Positions 1 to 7,593 of a stretch of 18,688 nt of DNA are shown piece after piece. The position numbers and the translations under genes are program-made. A model generated the notes under the pieces. It ran no database searches, had not been told where the DNA came from, and worked only from the letters and a program-made list of their open reading frames with translations. This DNA is from an uncultured Synergistales bacterium (lineage in GTDB: Bacteria; Synergistota; Synergistia; Synergistales; Aminobacteriaceae): contig CALFXN010000386.1 in assembly GCA_937957815.1 (NCBI GenBank), positions 1-18,688 of the forward strand, in the 5' to 3' direction. Position 1 is the stretch's first letter. Every line of letters starts with the position of its first letter.

Positions 1-1
1 C

Positions 2-667
2 GTCCGGTACGGCGAGGATTTCGGTTTCATCGGCCTCTTCCTCGTCACGCCGGACAGGAGGGGGCGACAGGTCGGGCTTGTCCTCGCGGACAAGGCGTTC
101 CGCCACCTCTCCGGCCGGTGCATCGGGCTCGACGGAGTGGAACAGAAGATTCGGAATTACACGACACAGGGGTTCAAACTTGCGTGGCGGAATGTTCGCT
201 ACAAGGGAACGGCCGCACCGCAGGACACGCGCGACGCGCACGTCGTTTCCGTCACGCCGGAGCTCCTGCCGGAAATCGAGGAGTACGACCGGTTGTGTTT
301 CCCCGCCCCGAGGAGCTCATTCCTCGCTGCATGGACATCCGCGCCGCACGCGACGACGCTTGCGTGGCGCGATGACGCCCTGCGCGGCTACGGCACGATC
401 CGGCAGTGCCGGGAGGGCTACAAGATCGGGCCGCTTTTCGCCGATACCCCCGATATCGCGTGGGAATTGTACCACGCGCTCGGCGCGTCCATTCCGGCCG
501 GAGAGGCGGTTTTCCTCGACGTTCCGGAGCCTCACGCGGTTGCGACGGCGCTCGCGAAGGAACACGCCATGACGCCGGTCTTCGCCACGGCGCGGATGTA
601 CAACCAGGATCCGCCCACGATCGATCTGAACCGGGTCTTCGGCGTCACGACATTCGAACTGGGCTAG
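2..667 (+). CDS. GNAT-family N-acetyltransferase, 5'-truncated
   Basis: The reading frame is already open at the window edge and ends at TAG 665-667, so about 221 C-terminal residues are present and the start lies outside. The visible N-terminal part carries a GNAT acetyl-CoA-binding signature (FIGLFLVTPDRRGRQVG, followed by a helix ending in LADKAFRHL). Next comes a GFKLAWRNVRYKG segment, which is typical of GNAT proteins that carry a second, C-terminal acetyltransferase-like domain (the YitH / Acetyltransf_18 type). The remaining roughly 150 residues fit that domain. The family transfers an acetyl group from acetyl-CoA to a small molecule or amine; the substrate cannot be told from sequence. 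The gene converges on the HD-GYP gene with only 14 bp between the stops and has no visible link to cobalamin. The internal GTG at 137 is not the start, because conserved GNAT sequence lies upstream of it. Confidence 0.8.
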   Translation, partial: VRYGEDFGFIGLFLVTPDRRGRQVGLVLADKAFRHLSGRCIGLDGVEQKIRNYTTQGFKLAWRNVRYKGTAAPQDTRDAHVVSVTPELLPEIEEYDRLCFPAPRSSFLAAWTSAPHATTLAWRDDALRGYGTIRQCREGYKIGPLFADTPDIAWELYHALGASIPAGEAVFLDVPEPHAVATALAKEHAMTPVFATARMYNQDPPTIDLNRVFGVTTFELG

Positions 668-681
668 CCGCCCGAACCGGA

Positions 682-2277
682 TCAGACCTCCTCGAACCGG
701 AACCTCCCGTCGCGGAACAGTCTCAGGCACGCGCCGACGGCCATGTGGTCGTAGGCCGTTCCGTCGTTCTTCCCGATTTCGGCGAGCGCGGCCCCGAGCC
801 CCCTGGACGGCCTGTAGGGGCGGTGGGACGCCATCGATTCGACGACGTCCGCCACCGTGACGACCCTGGATTCGGGAAGAATGGCGTCCCCCGACAGCCC
901 GTCGGGATACCCCGACCCGTCGAGTTTCTCGTGGTGTTCGAGCACGATCCGGGCGATGGGCCAGGGAAAGGCGATATCCTTCAGGATGTCGTACCCGGCC
1001 CTTGGATGATCCTGGATCAGCTCGAATTCGGCTTTCTTCAGAATCGAGGGTTTGCAGAGGATTTCCGCGGGCACGGTGATCTTCCCGAGGTCGTGGATGA
1101 ACGCGGCCATCCGGATTCCCTCGATCCGGTCTTCGGAAAACCCCATCTCCCGGGCGATGGCCTCCGCCAGTTCGGCGACCCGCCGCTGATGTCCCGCCGT
1201 GTACGGGTCGCGGGATTCGACGACGAAGGCCATCGACCGGACCGTTCCGACGAGCGCTTCCCTCAGCGTCGCGTTGCTGTCCCTGAGATCGTCCTCCGCG
1301 CGCTTGCGCTCCGTGATGTCCTCGCATGTGCCGTGAAGTTCGAGATTGAGCCCCCTGATGTCGAACTCCAGGCCGCCCAGGGAGCGGATCCACCGGGTTT
1401 CCCCGCCGTCCGTCCGGACGATGCGGTATTCCCTGTCGAAATCCTCTCCCCGGCCGATCACGTCGTTCAGCACGACATCGGCCATCACGGCCCGGTCGTC
1501 CGGGTGGATGCGGGCGAGCCATCCGTCGAGCGACGGAGCGTCCGTCCCGCCGAAACCGAACAGTTCGTTCATGACGTCCGACGTCCGGAAAGTCTTCGTG
1601 CCCATGTCCATCGTGAACGTCCCGAGGCCGGCGATCCGCTGCGCTTTCAGGAGATTCCGCTCGCTCTCCCGCAGCTCCTCGTTGATTCGCCTTCGCACGA
1701 GGGCGTTGACGCAGATCTCGCCGAGAAGCTGGAGCCTCGGGGCGAGATCGTCCGGCCATTCGCGCTCTTCCCGGGAAGCGTTGATGGAGATGACGTGATC
1801 GATGGCCCCTTCGACGACGATCGGGATTCCCAGCGAGGATTTCGTCCTCCATTCCGCGTACGTGAACCTGTCCCTTTCCGCCCCGGCGGGCAGGTCGTCG
1901 AGTCTCGCGAACGACAGGATCTCCCTCTTTTCCACCAGCGTTCCGAAGGTCCAGGGGAGCGTGCTCGCGGGGAGCTCCATCCGGATGGGGATTTCCGGCG
2001 CGTCCTCCATGGCGGCGAAATGGGTGATCCTCCAGAGCCGTTTCCCCGGCAGCACCGCGATCAGCGAGCAGTGGTCGCAACGCGTGAAACGGCAGATCCT
2101 CCCGAGGGCCCGTTCGATTTCGGAGTCCACCCGCTCCGGCGGGAGATTCACGAACCGCGAGGAAAGATCCGAGATCAGGCGTTCGAATTCCAGCCTTCCC
2201 TTCAGGGTCTCCTCGGTCCGTTTCCATTCTCCGACGACATGGGCGATATCCTGAGGTTTCCGGTATGGATCGTTCAT
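682..2277 (-). CDS. GAF-PAS-HD-GYP protein, probable cyclic-di-GMP phosphodiesterase
   Basis: This is a 531-residue soluble signalling protein. Residues about 20-200 look like a GAF sensor domain, about 205-330 form a PAS/PAC domain (ending GTCEDITERKRAEDDL), and about 340-531 form an HD-GYP domain. The HD-GYP signature is complete: H395-D396 in IHDLGK, HPRAGYDIL, H448-H449-E450 followed by LDGSGYP, and a DVVESMASHRPYRP segment. HD-GYP enzymes hydrolyse c-di-GMP (some hydrolyse cGAMP) using bound iron or manganese. No transmembrane segment or signal peptide is seen, so it should act in the cytoplasm. The start ATG at 2277 overlaps the cbiA stop (ATGA), so the gene is the last of the cobO-cbiA operon. 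A frame extending up to 2673 exists, but its extra residues are arginine-rich and unlike a domain. What the GAF and PAS domains sense is unknown. Confidence 0.9.
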   Translation of the reverse strand: MNDPYRKPQDIAHVVGEWKRTEETLKGRLEFERLISDLSSRFVNLPPERVDSEIERALGRICRFTRCDHCSLIAVLPGKRLWRITHFAAMEDAPEIPIRMELPASTLPWTFGTLVEKREILSFARLDDLPAGAERDRFTYAEWRTKSSLGIPIVVEGAIDHVISINASREEREWPDDLAPRLQLLGEICVNALVRRRINEELRESERNLLKAQRIAGLGTFTMDMGTKTFRTSDVMNELFGFGGTDAPSLDGWLARIHPDDRAVMADVVLNDVIGRGEDFDREYRIVRTDGGETRWIRSLGGLEFDIRGLNLELHGTCEDITERKRAEDDLRDSNATLREALVGTVRSMAFVVESRDPYTAGHQRRVAELAEAIAREMGFSEDRIEGIRMAAFIHDLGKITVPAEILCKPSILKKAEFELIQDHPRAGYDILKDIAFPWPIARIVLEHHEKLDGSGYPDGLSGDAILPESRVVTVADVVESMASHRPYRPSRGLGAALAEIGKNDGTAYDHMAVGACLRLFRDGRFRFEEV

Positions 2278-3668
2278 CCGGAAAACACTCCCCGCCGCGG
2301 TTCCCGGCTCCGGAGCGCCCGGTCGATAAAGCGCACCGCCGGCGTCCGGTTCGTTCCGAAGTGGATGTGAAGGTACGAGGCGAAGGCGTCGCCGCGGGAG
2401 AGTCCGTCGGGAAACGTCGCTCCGTTCTTCTCGAGCTTCAGCGAGTAGAGGCCGTCGTCCGCGCCGGAATACGACGACCAGTGAAAGAGATGCCCCCTGA
2501 GAACGGCTCCCTTTCTCCCCGGAAGCGCGGAACGCAGGAGTCTGCCGCGGCAATAGCCGAAGGCCTGCAGACGCGACCCCATCCGGGTCGTTCCGGGGAA
2601 GACGCCTGCCATTTCGTGACATGCGCCCGCCCTGTCCTCGAGACGTTCCACGAGATACATGAGCCCTCCGCACTCCGCGAGGACCGGCATCCGCCCCGCG
2701 GCGTCCCGGATCGCGCGCAGAAGCGGCGCGTTCGATGCGAGCGCGGCCGCGTGCTCCTCCGGAAACCCTCCGCCGATGTAGATTCCCGACGTCCCTTCGG
2801 GCAGGGCTTCGTCGCGGATCGGGCTGAAGGGGACGATTTCGGCTCCGAGATGCCCGAGGATATCGAGATTGTCCTCGTAGTAGAAGTTGAAGGCTTCGTC
2901 TCTGGCGACGGCGATCCGTATACGGCGGGGAGTCGCGGGAACGCCGAAGATGGCGTCCGCGTGCGCAGGAAGCGGCGGAGCGGACCGGGCGATCCGGACG
3001 AGCCCGTCGACGTCGAGGTATTCCTCCGCCAGGGAGGCGAGCCGTCGCGAGAGATCCCCGAGTCCGCGCCGCTCGGCTGCGGGAACGAGCCCGAGATGGC
3101 GCTCCGGAAGGGAAATGTCGTCTCTCCGGGGGAGATACCCGAGGACGGGGATGCCTGTCGCGGCCTCGATGGCCTCCCGAACGAGCGCATAGTGTCCGGG
3201 GCCGCCCATTCCGTTCAGGATCACGCCCCTGACGGACACGCGCCGGTCGAAACGGACGAATCCCCCGACGAGCGCCGCGGCGCTTCGCGCCATCGCCTTC
3301 GCGTTGACGACCAGAACGACCGGAGATTCGAGCGTCTTCGCCAGATGCGCGGTGCTGCCGCGTTCGTCGAGCGCTCCCGCACCGTCGAAAAGCCCCATGA
3401 CGCCCTCGACGACTGAAATATCCGCGTCGCCGGAGGCATGGGCGAAGAGCTCGAGAAGTCCGTCGCGGGGGAGGAGCATCGTGTCCAGATTGCGGCAGGG
3501 CCTCCCCGCGGCTGCTGTGTGGAACCCGGGGTCGATATAGTCCGGTCCCACCTTGAAGGGCTGGACGCGCGTTCCCCGGCTCCGCAGGGCCGCAAGGATC
3601 GCCATGGCGACCGTGGTCTTCCCGGATCCGCTGTTCGTTCCGGCGACGACGAGACGCGGGAAGGTCAT
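2274..3668 (-). CDS. cbiA: Cobyrinate a,c-diamide synthase
   Basis: This 464-residue enzyme performs the ATP- and glutamine-dependent amidation of the a and c carboxylates of cob(II)yrinate. The N-terminal dethiobiotin-synthetase-like domain has a P-loop at residues 10-19 (GTNSGSGKTT) and the expected FKVGPDYIDPGFH segment near 38-50. The C-terminal class I glutamine amidotransferase domain has the nucleophile C333 in VLAECGGLMYL, the GHLFHWS segment near 392-398 and the catalytic histidine region ASYLHIHFGTN near 430-440. Length and domain order are those of full-length CbiA/CobB. Its ATG overlaps the cobO stop as ATGA, and its own stop overlaps the HD-GYP start as ATGA, so the three genes should be translated from one minus-strand transcript. 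It acts before CobO and CobQ. Confidence 0.97.
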   Translation of the reverse strand: MTFPRLVVAGTNSGSGKTTVAMAILAALRSRGTRVQPFKVGPDYIDPGFHTAAAGRPCRNLDTMLLPRDGLLELFAHASGDADISVVEGVMGLFDGAGALDERGSTAHLAKTLESPVVLVVNAKAMARSAAALVGGFVRFDRRVSVRGVILNGMGGPGHYALVREAIEAATGIPVLGYLPRRDDISLPERHLGLVPAAERRGLGDLSRRLASLAEEYLDVDGLVRIARSAPPLPAHADAIFGVPATPRRIRIAVARDEAFNFYYEDNLDILGHLGAEIVPFSPIRDEALPEGTSGIYIGGGFPEEHAAALASNAPLLRAIRDAAGRMPVLAECGGLMYLVERLEDRAGACHEMAGVFPGTTRMGSRLQAFGYCRGRLLRSALPGRKGAVLRGHLFHWSSYSGADDGLYSLKLEKNGATFPDGLSRGDAFASYLHIHFGTNRTPAVRFIDRALRSREPRRGVFSG

Positions 3669-4186
3669 CTCTCGATCCCCGATCTCGCCGCGACGCCGCT
3701 TCTGAAATAGTGTCTGATCTCGCGCATCTCCGTTACGAGATCGGCGCGCCGAAGCAGTTCGGGAAACGCGTTTCGCCCGGTCAGGACGAGTTCCACGTTC
3801 GCCGGGCGCATGTCGAGAAGCGACAGGACGTCGTCTTCGGAAAGGAGCCCGAGGTGCGCCGCAACGAGGATTTCATCGGCGACGACAAGGTCGTGGGCCC
3901 CTCCCGCGAGGCTGTCCGCGAGGATCCGGAATCCTGCGCGGGCGCACGAGGCGTCTTCGTCCGAAACGGGGGCTCCCACCCGTCTGCACGCTCCGAATGT
4001 CCGGACGGTGATCTTCGGTCCGAGGAGCGCGAGCGCGACGTGTTCGCTCTCCTTCGCGCGCTTGAGAAACTGTCCGAGGAAAACCGACAGCCCGGCTCCC
4101 GAGGCTCTGAGAACGAGCCCGAGCGCCGCTGTGGTCTTTCCCTTTCCGTTTCCGGTGTACACGTGGGTATAGCCTCTCGCCTCCAC
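3665..4186 (-). CDS. cobO: Cob(I)yrinic acid a,c-diamide adenosyltransferase (CobO/BtuR/CobA type)
   Basis: This 173-residue protein transfers the adenosyl group of ATP to cob(I)alamin-type corrinoids, forming the Co-C bond. The P-loop GNGKGKTT is at residues 12-19. VVADEI near 101-106 is the Walker B-like strand, and the C-terminus EMREIRHYFRSGVAARSGIE is the usual ending of the CobO/BtuR family. The GTG at 4186 was chosen as start because the family normally begins a few residues before the P-loop and a purine-rich Shine-Dalgarno lies just upstream (GGAGGGGGAGAG on the minus strand, plus-strand 4191-4202). A longer frame reaching 4318 would run through the candidate -10 box and adds unrelated sequence. 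It is the first gene of the cobO-cbiA-HD-GYP operon and divergent from cobQ. Upstream corrinoid reduction is not encoded here. Confidence 0.95.
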   Translation of the reverse strand: MEARGYTHVYTGNGKGKTTAALGLVLRASGAGLSVFLGQFLKRAKESEHVALALLGPKITVRTFGACRRVGAPVSDEDASCARAGFRILADSLAGGAHDLVVADEILVAAHLGLLSEDDVLSLLDMRPANVELVLTGRNAFPELLRRADLVTEMREIRHYFRSGVAARSGIER

Positions 4187-4208
4187 GGGCCTCTCCCCCT
4201 CCGGCCGT

Positions 4209-4214
4209 ATTATA
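4209..4214 (-). promoter_or_regulatory. Candidate -10 element for the cobO operon
   Basis: The minus strand reads a perfect TATAAT (plus-strand 4214 to 4209), 22 bp upstream of the cobO GTG. Transcription starting about 7 nt downstream would give a short leader that still contains the Shine-Dalgarno. No good -35 hexamer is visible at 16-18 bp spacing and there is no TGn extension, so the call rests on the -10 box and its position in an otherwise very GC-rich gap. Confidence 0.4.
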
Positions 4215-4238
4215 GCCGTCCCGGGGCTCCGGCGGGGA

Positions 4239-4267
4239 TTGCAAAAAAAGGACCCTGTCGGTAGCAT
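4239..4267 (+). promoter_or_regulatory. Candidate sigma70-type promoter for the cobQ operon
   Basis: TTGCAA (4239-4244) and TAGCAT (4262-4267) are separated by exactly 17 bp, each matching the sigma70 consensus at 4 of 6 positions. The predicted start of transcription near 4274 lies just upstream of the purine-rich ribosome-binding site at 4283-4291. No riboswitch-like sequence lies between it and cobQ. Confidence 0.4.
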
Positions 4268-4282
4268 AGGACCGGTTCCGGA

Positions 4283-4301
4283 AAGGAAGGGATGTCCGAT
4301 C
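4283..4301 (+). promoter_or_regulatory. cobQ Shine-Dalgarno and possible AUC start codon
   Basis: A strong purine run AAGGAAGGG (4283-4291) is followed after 7 nt by an in-frame ATC (4299-4301). The first in-frame ATG (4317) lies 25 nt from this ribosome-binding site and has no closer one. Starting at ATC gives an N-terminus (ISARTLMLQGT) that lines up with the start of known CobQ/CbiP proteins, in which about five or six residues precede MLQGT. Confidence 0.4.
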
Positions 4302-4316
4302 TCGGCCCGCACGCTC

Positions 4317-5789
4317 ATGCTTCAGGGAACATCGTCCTCGGTCGGAAAGAGCCTCCTGGCGACGGCCTTCTGCCGGATCTTCGCCCGGAAGGGGCTGAGG
4401 GTGGCGCCGTTCAAGGCGCAGAATATGGCGCTGAACTCCCGCGTCACGCCTGCGGGGGAGGAGATCGGGTGCGCCCAGGCCGTCCAGGCGATCGCGGCGA
4501 GAAGACTTCCGGAAGTCGAAATGAACCCGATCCTGCTCAAGCCGGAAGGAAATTGCCGCTCCCAGGTCGTCCTCATGGGGCGGCCGTGGAAGACGCTCTC
4601 CGCCGGGGAGTACTACTCGTGCCGGGACGAGCTCTGGCGGCATGTCGCGAGTTCCTTCGGAAAGCTCTCCGCCGAAAACGACCTCGTCGTCGTCGAAGGT
4701 GCCGGGAGCCCGGCGGAGATCAATCTGAAGGCGGGGGAGATCGTGAACATGCGCGTCGCCCTCGCATTCGGCTGCCCCGTTCTCCTTGTCGGCGACATCG
4801 ACCGAGGGGGCGTCTTCGCCTCCTTCGCCGGGACGCTCGCGCTGCTCGACGACGCCGAGCGCTGGGCCGTAAAAGGATTTATCGTGAACAAGTTCAGGGG
4901 CGACAGGAGCCTTCTCGAGCCGGGACTGGAAATGCTCTCGGACCTTGCGGACGGACGTCCCGTTCTCGGCGTGATCCCATGGCTCGACAATCACGGCCTT
5001 CCCCAGGAAGATTCCGTCTTTCTCGACGAAACCGGGAGCGAACGGCGTCCGGGAACCACCGACATCGCCGTGATCCGCTTCCCCAGGATCTCGAACTACG
5101 ACGACTTCGACCCGCTCGCCGCCGAAGAGGGAGTATCGCTCCGTTTCGTGGAGCGTCCGGAGGATTTCGGCCGGCCGGCCGCCGCCATCCTGCCCGGCAC
5201 GAAAACGACCCTGAAGGATCTCGTCTGGTTGCGCGACCGGGGGTTCGACGGACTTCTTTCGGCGCTTCTCCTCTCGGGCGGCTCCATCGCGGGGATCTGC
5301 GGCGGGTACCAGATGCTCGGGAGGCGCCTTCTCGACCGGGCGTCCATCGAGGGAGGGTCCGAAGAGGCTTCCGGCCTCGGACTTCTGCCGGGGGACACCG
5401 TCTTCGATCCGACCAAGGCCACCGTCCGCGTCGGAGGGACGCTCCTTCCCGAAGCGGACTTCGCGAATGGCGAATCCCTCCGCGTCGAAGGATACGAAAT
5501 CCACATGGGGCGGACGACGCTTCCCGACGGGTCGCACCCGCTGATCCGGTTCGACGACGGGCGGATCGACGGGGCTGTTTCGTGCGGCGGACGCGTCTGG
5601 GGGACCTACCTTCACGGCATCTTCGACAACGACGGCTTCCGCACGGCGTGGCTCCGTTCCATCGGATGGCGGGGCGAGGAGCGGAACGTCTCCCGCGCGG
5701 ACCTGTGCGAAACGGCGTTTGAGAGACTCGCGGACGCCGTCGAGGCGGCGACGGACATGCGTCTTCTGGAGGCGATCGTCGGGCTATGA
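4317..5789 (+). CDS. cobQ: Adenosylcobyric acid synthase
   Basis: From the ATG at 4317 this is a 490-residue CobQ/CbiP, which amidates carboxylates b, d, e and g of adenosylcobyrinate a,c-diamide using glutamine and ATP. The N-terminal P-loop-like motif MLQGTSSSVGKS and the hallmark APFKAQNMALNSRV are present, followed by the strand GDIDRGGVFAS. The C-terminal glutamine amidotransferase domain has nucleophile C328 in AGICGGYQMLG and H433 in GTYLHGIFDN. The first canonical in-frame start is used for the coordinates. The sequence better supports translation from an ATC at 4299, which adds six residues that complete the first beta strand and sits 7 nt from a strong ribosome-binding site. It is first in a plus-strand operon, and its TGA overlaps the pduX ATG (ATGA). 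It is divergent from cobO. Confidence 0.96.
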   Translation: MLQGTSSSVGKSLLATAFCRIFARKGLRVAPFKAQNMALNSRVTPAGEEIGCAQAVQAIAARRLPEVEMNPILLKPEGNCRSQVVLMGRPWKTLSAGEYYSCRDELWRHVASSFGKLSAENDLVVVEGAGSPAEINLKAGEIVNMRVALAFGCPVLLVGDIDRGGVFASFAGTLALLDDAERWAVKGFIVNKFRGDRSLLEPGLEMLSDLADGRPVLGVIPWLDNHGLPQEDSVFLDETGSERRPGTTDIAVIRFPRISNYDDFDPLAAEEGVSLRFVERPEDFGRPAAAILPGTKTTLKDLVWLRDRGFDGLLSALLLSGGSIAGICGGYQMLGRRLLDRASIEGGSEEASGLGLLPGDTVFDPTKATVRVGGTLLPEADFANGESLRVEGYEIHMGRTTLPDGSHPLIRFDDGRIDGAVSCGGRVWGTYLHGIFDNDGFRTAWLRSIGWRGEERNVSRADLCETAFERLADAVEAATDMRLLEAIVGL

Positions 5790-6676
5790 CGGAGCGTCTC
5801 GTGGCCTTCCCCGGAACGTGCGGGGAACTCTTCCAGGGAACCCTCGGCGGGACGTCGTGCCTCGTCTCGTGCCCCATAGACCGGATGGCGCGCCTGAAAG
5901 TGTCGCGTTTCCCGGGCGAAGGGGTTTTCGTGCCGCCCGCGATGACGAAGACGCGCCGGGCCGTCGGGATCGCCCTCGGACTATGGTCTTCCGCCGGAGG
6001 AGCCGTCCGCGTCGAGCGCGTCGAGGCGCTCCCCGAAGGGAAAGGATACGCGAGTAGCACGGCGGACATTCTCGGAGCGCTGTACGGGCTCTCCTCGCTC
6101 GACGGCCGTCCGCTCGCGCCGGAAGAGGCGACGAGCATCGCCCTCTCCGTGGAACCGACGGACAGCCTCGCGTGGCCCGGGCTGGCGCTTCTGGATCACA
6201 GGAACGGGGAAATCATGGAGTACCTCGGAACGCCGCCCCCGATGAGCGTTCTCGTTCTCGACTGGGGAGGAACGATGGATACGGAGGAATTCAACCGGCG
6301 CGACGCCGGCGGGATCTTGTCGCGCCTCGCGTCCGTCCACGCGGAATCGTTCGGACTCGTGCGCGATGGGATCCTGAAGGGCGACGCCGCGACGATCGGC
6401 GAAGGGGCGTCCCTGAGCGCGGCCGCGGCCGGACTCCTGAGGGACATGTCGCATCTCGACGAGTGCCGTGCGCTCTCCCGTTCCCTCGGAGGATACGGCG
6501 TCTGCGCGGCGCACAGCGGAACCCTCTACGGAATCCTGATGCCTCCGGATGCTCCGCGGCGGTACGGCCGGATCGCGGATCTGGCCGGGACGGCGCTTTC
6601 GCCGGGGTGGGAGGGCGCGCTTCACGCCGTCGTTCCCGGAGGTCCCCGGACCGGGGACGAAAGGAACGCGTCGTGA
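5786..6676 (+). CDS. pduX: L-threonine kinase (PduX-type GHMP kinase)
   Basis: This 296-residue GHMP-superfamily kinase has a family-typical beginning (AFPGTCGELFQG, residues 7-18), the ATP-binding GHMP motif LPEGKGYASSTADI at 82-94 and a C-terminal glycine-rich segment GGYGVCAAHSGT. PduX phosphorylates L-threonine to L-threonine O-3-phosphate, the substrate of CobD for making aminopropanol phosphate. The neighbourhood supports this over other GHMP kinases: it sits directly before cbiB and cobD, so the three genes form a side-chain module. It begins inside the cobQ stop (ATGA) and ends inside the cbiB start (GTGA), implying translational coupling on both sides. Confidence 0.92.
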   Translation: MTERLVAFPGTCGELFQGTLGGTSCLVSCPIDRMARLKVSRFPGEGVFVPPAMTKTRRAVGIALGLWSSAGGAVRVERVEALPEGKGYASSTADILGALYGLSSLDGRPLAPEEATSIALSVEPTDSLAWPGLALLDHRNGEIMEYLGTPPPMSVLVLDWGGTMDTEEFNRRDAGGILSRLASVHAESFGLVRDGILKGDAATIGEGASLSAAAAGLLRDMSHLDECRALSRSLGGYGVCAAHSGTLYGILMPPDAPRRYGRIADLAGTALSPGWEGALHAVVPGGPRTGDERNAS

Positions 6677-7593
6677 CCGCGGTCATGATCGTTCTCGGAG
6701 CGACGCTCTGGGATCTCCTCTTCGGAGAACCGTCGCCTTCGTATCATCCGGTCGTCTTCATGGGTCGCTTCATCGCGGCGTTCTGGAGCCGTCGTCCCCG
6801 GGGGCGCGTTCCCCTCTTCCTCCACGGAACGGCGCTCGTCCTCTCGGGCGCGGCGCTGTTTTCCCTCCCGGCGCTGCTCGTCTCGCTTCTCCCGGCTCCG
6901 GTCGCGTTCGTCCTCTCGGTTCCCCTGCTGAAGACGACGTTCTCGCTTTCGGGGCTGCTGAAGGCGGGCGAAGGCGTTCTCGGAGCGCTCGAACGGGGCG
7001 ACGTCCCGGAGGCGAGAGGACGCCTCGCGCGCGACCTCGTCAGCCGGAAGACGGACGAACTCGACGAGGACGAAGTCGCGGGAGCGACCGTCGAATCCCT
7101 GGCAGAGAATCTGACGGACAGCTTCGTCTCGCCGCTGTTCTTTTTCGCGTGTTTCGGGTTGCCGGGGGCCCTGGTGTACCGTTTCTGCAACACGTGCGAC
7201 TCGATGATCGGGTATCGCGGAGGGGACACCGAATGGGGCGGCAAGTTCGCGGCGCGCTTCGACGACGTCCTCAACTGGATTCCCGCGCGCGTTTCGGCGG
7301 CGTTCCTGCTCGGCGCGGGGGCCTTGTGCGGCGGGGACGTTCCTGGCGGAGCGCGCGCCCTCCGACGGCAGCGCACCCGCACCGACAGTCCCAACGCCGG
7401 GTGGACCATGTCCGTCATGGCGGGGCTTCTGGGAGTGACACTGAGTAAACGGGGCTGCTACGAGCTCGTCGGAGGAACGAAATCCCCCGGTCCAGACGAT
7501 ATCCGCCGCTGCCTCGCGATCGTCAGGGCGGCCGCAGGACTCTTTCTCGCACTCGCATGGATCGGAGGAATGATTCGTGTTCCGTTCCGTTAG
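6673..7593 (+). CDS. cbiB: Adenosylcobinamide-phosphate synthase (CbiB/CobD type)
   Basis: This 306-residue integral membrane protein condenses adenosylcobyric acid with (R)-1-amino-2-propanol phosphate. Hydrophobic segments are visible near the N-terminus, around residues 50-90, near 155-170 and at the C-terminus. Family motifs are HPVVFMGR, ESLAENLTDSFVSPLFF, YRFCNTCDSMIGYR, AARFDDVLNWIPAR and NAGWTMSVMAGLLGV. GTG 6673 is preferred as start because it overlaps the pduX stop (GTGA). ATG 6685, four codons later, is a possible alternative. The 3' end overlaps the cobD start by 17 nt. It acts just after CobQ and uses the product of PduX and CobD. Confidence 0.95.
   Translation: MTAVMIVLGATLWDLLFGEPSPSYHPVVFMGRFIAAFWSRRPRGRVPLFLHGTALVLSGAALFSLPALLVSLLPAPVAFVLSVPLLKTTFSLSGLLKAGEGVLGALERGDVPEARGRLARDLVSRKTDELDEDEVAGATVESLAENLTDSFVSPLFFFACFGLPGALVYRFCNTCDSMIGYRGGDTEWGGKFAARFDDVLNWIPARVSAAFLLGAGALCGGDVPGGARALRRQRTRTDSPNAGWTMSVMAGLLGVTLSKRGCYELVGGTKSPGPDDIRRCLAIVRAAAGLFLALAWIGGMIRVPFR

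Noticed and set aside
317..2227. Long minus-strand open frame of 636 codons across the GNAT and HD-GYP genes
   Set aside because: It is arginine/glycine/proline-rich with no recognisable domain. It is an out-of-frame shadow of well-supported genes in GC-rich DNA.
2277..2673. N-terminal extension of the HD-GYP protein by 132 residues up to 2673
   Set aside because: The extra sequence is arginine-rich and unlike a domain, and overlaps the conserved C-terminus of cbiA. The ATG at 2277 gives the ATGA coupling seen throughout the cluster.
4239..4316. cobQ start at TTG 4239
   Set aside because: The TTG is part of the candidate -35 hexamer and lies upstream of the predicted transcript start. The residues it would add are not conserved in CobQ.
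3873..5615. Minus-strand open frame of 580 codons antisense to cobQ
   Set aside because: Low-complexity, charged translation with no family resemblance. The plus-strand cobQ motifs are complete.
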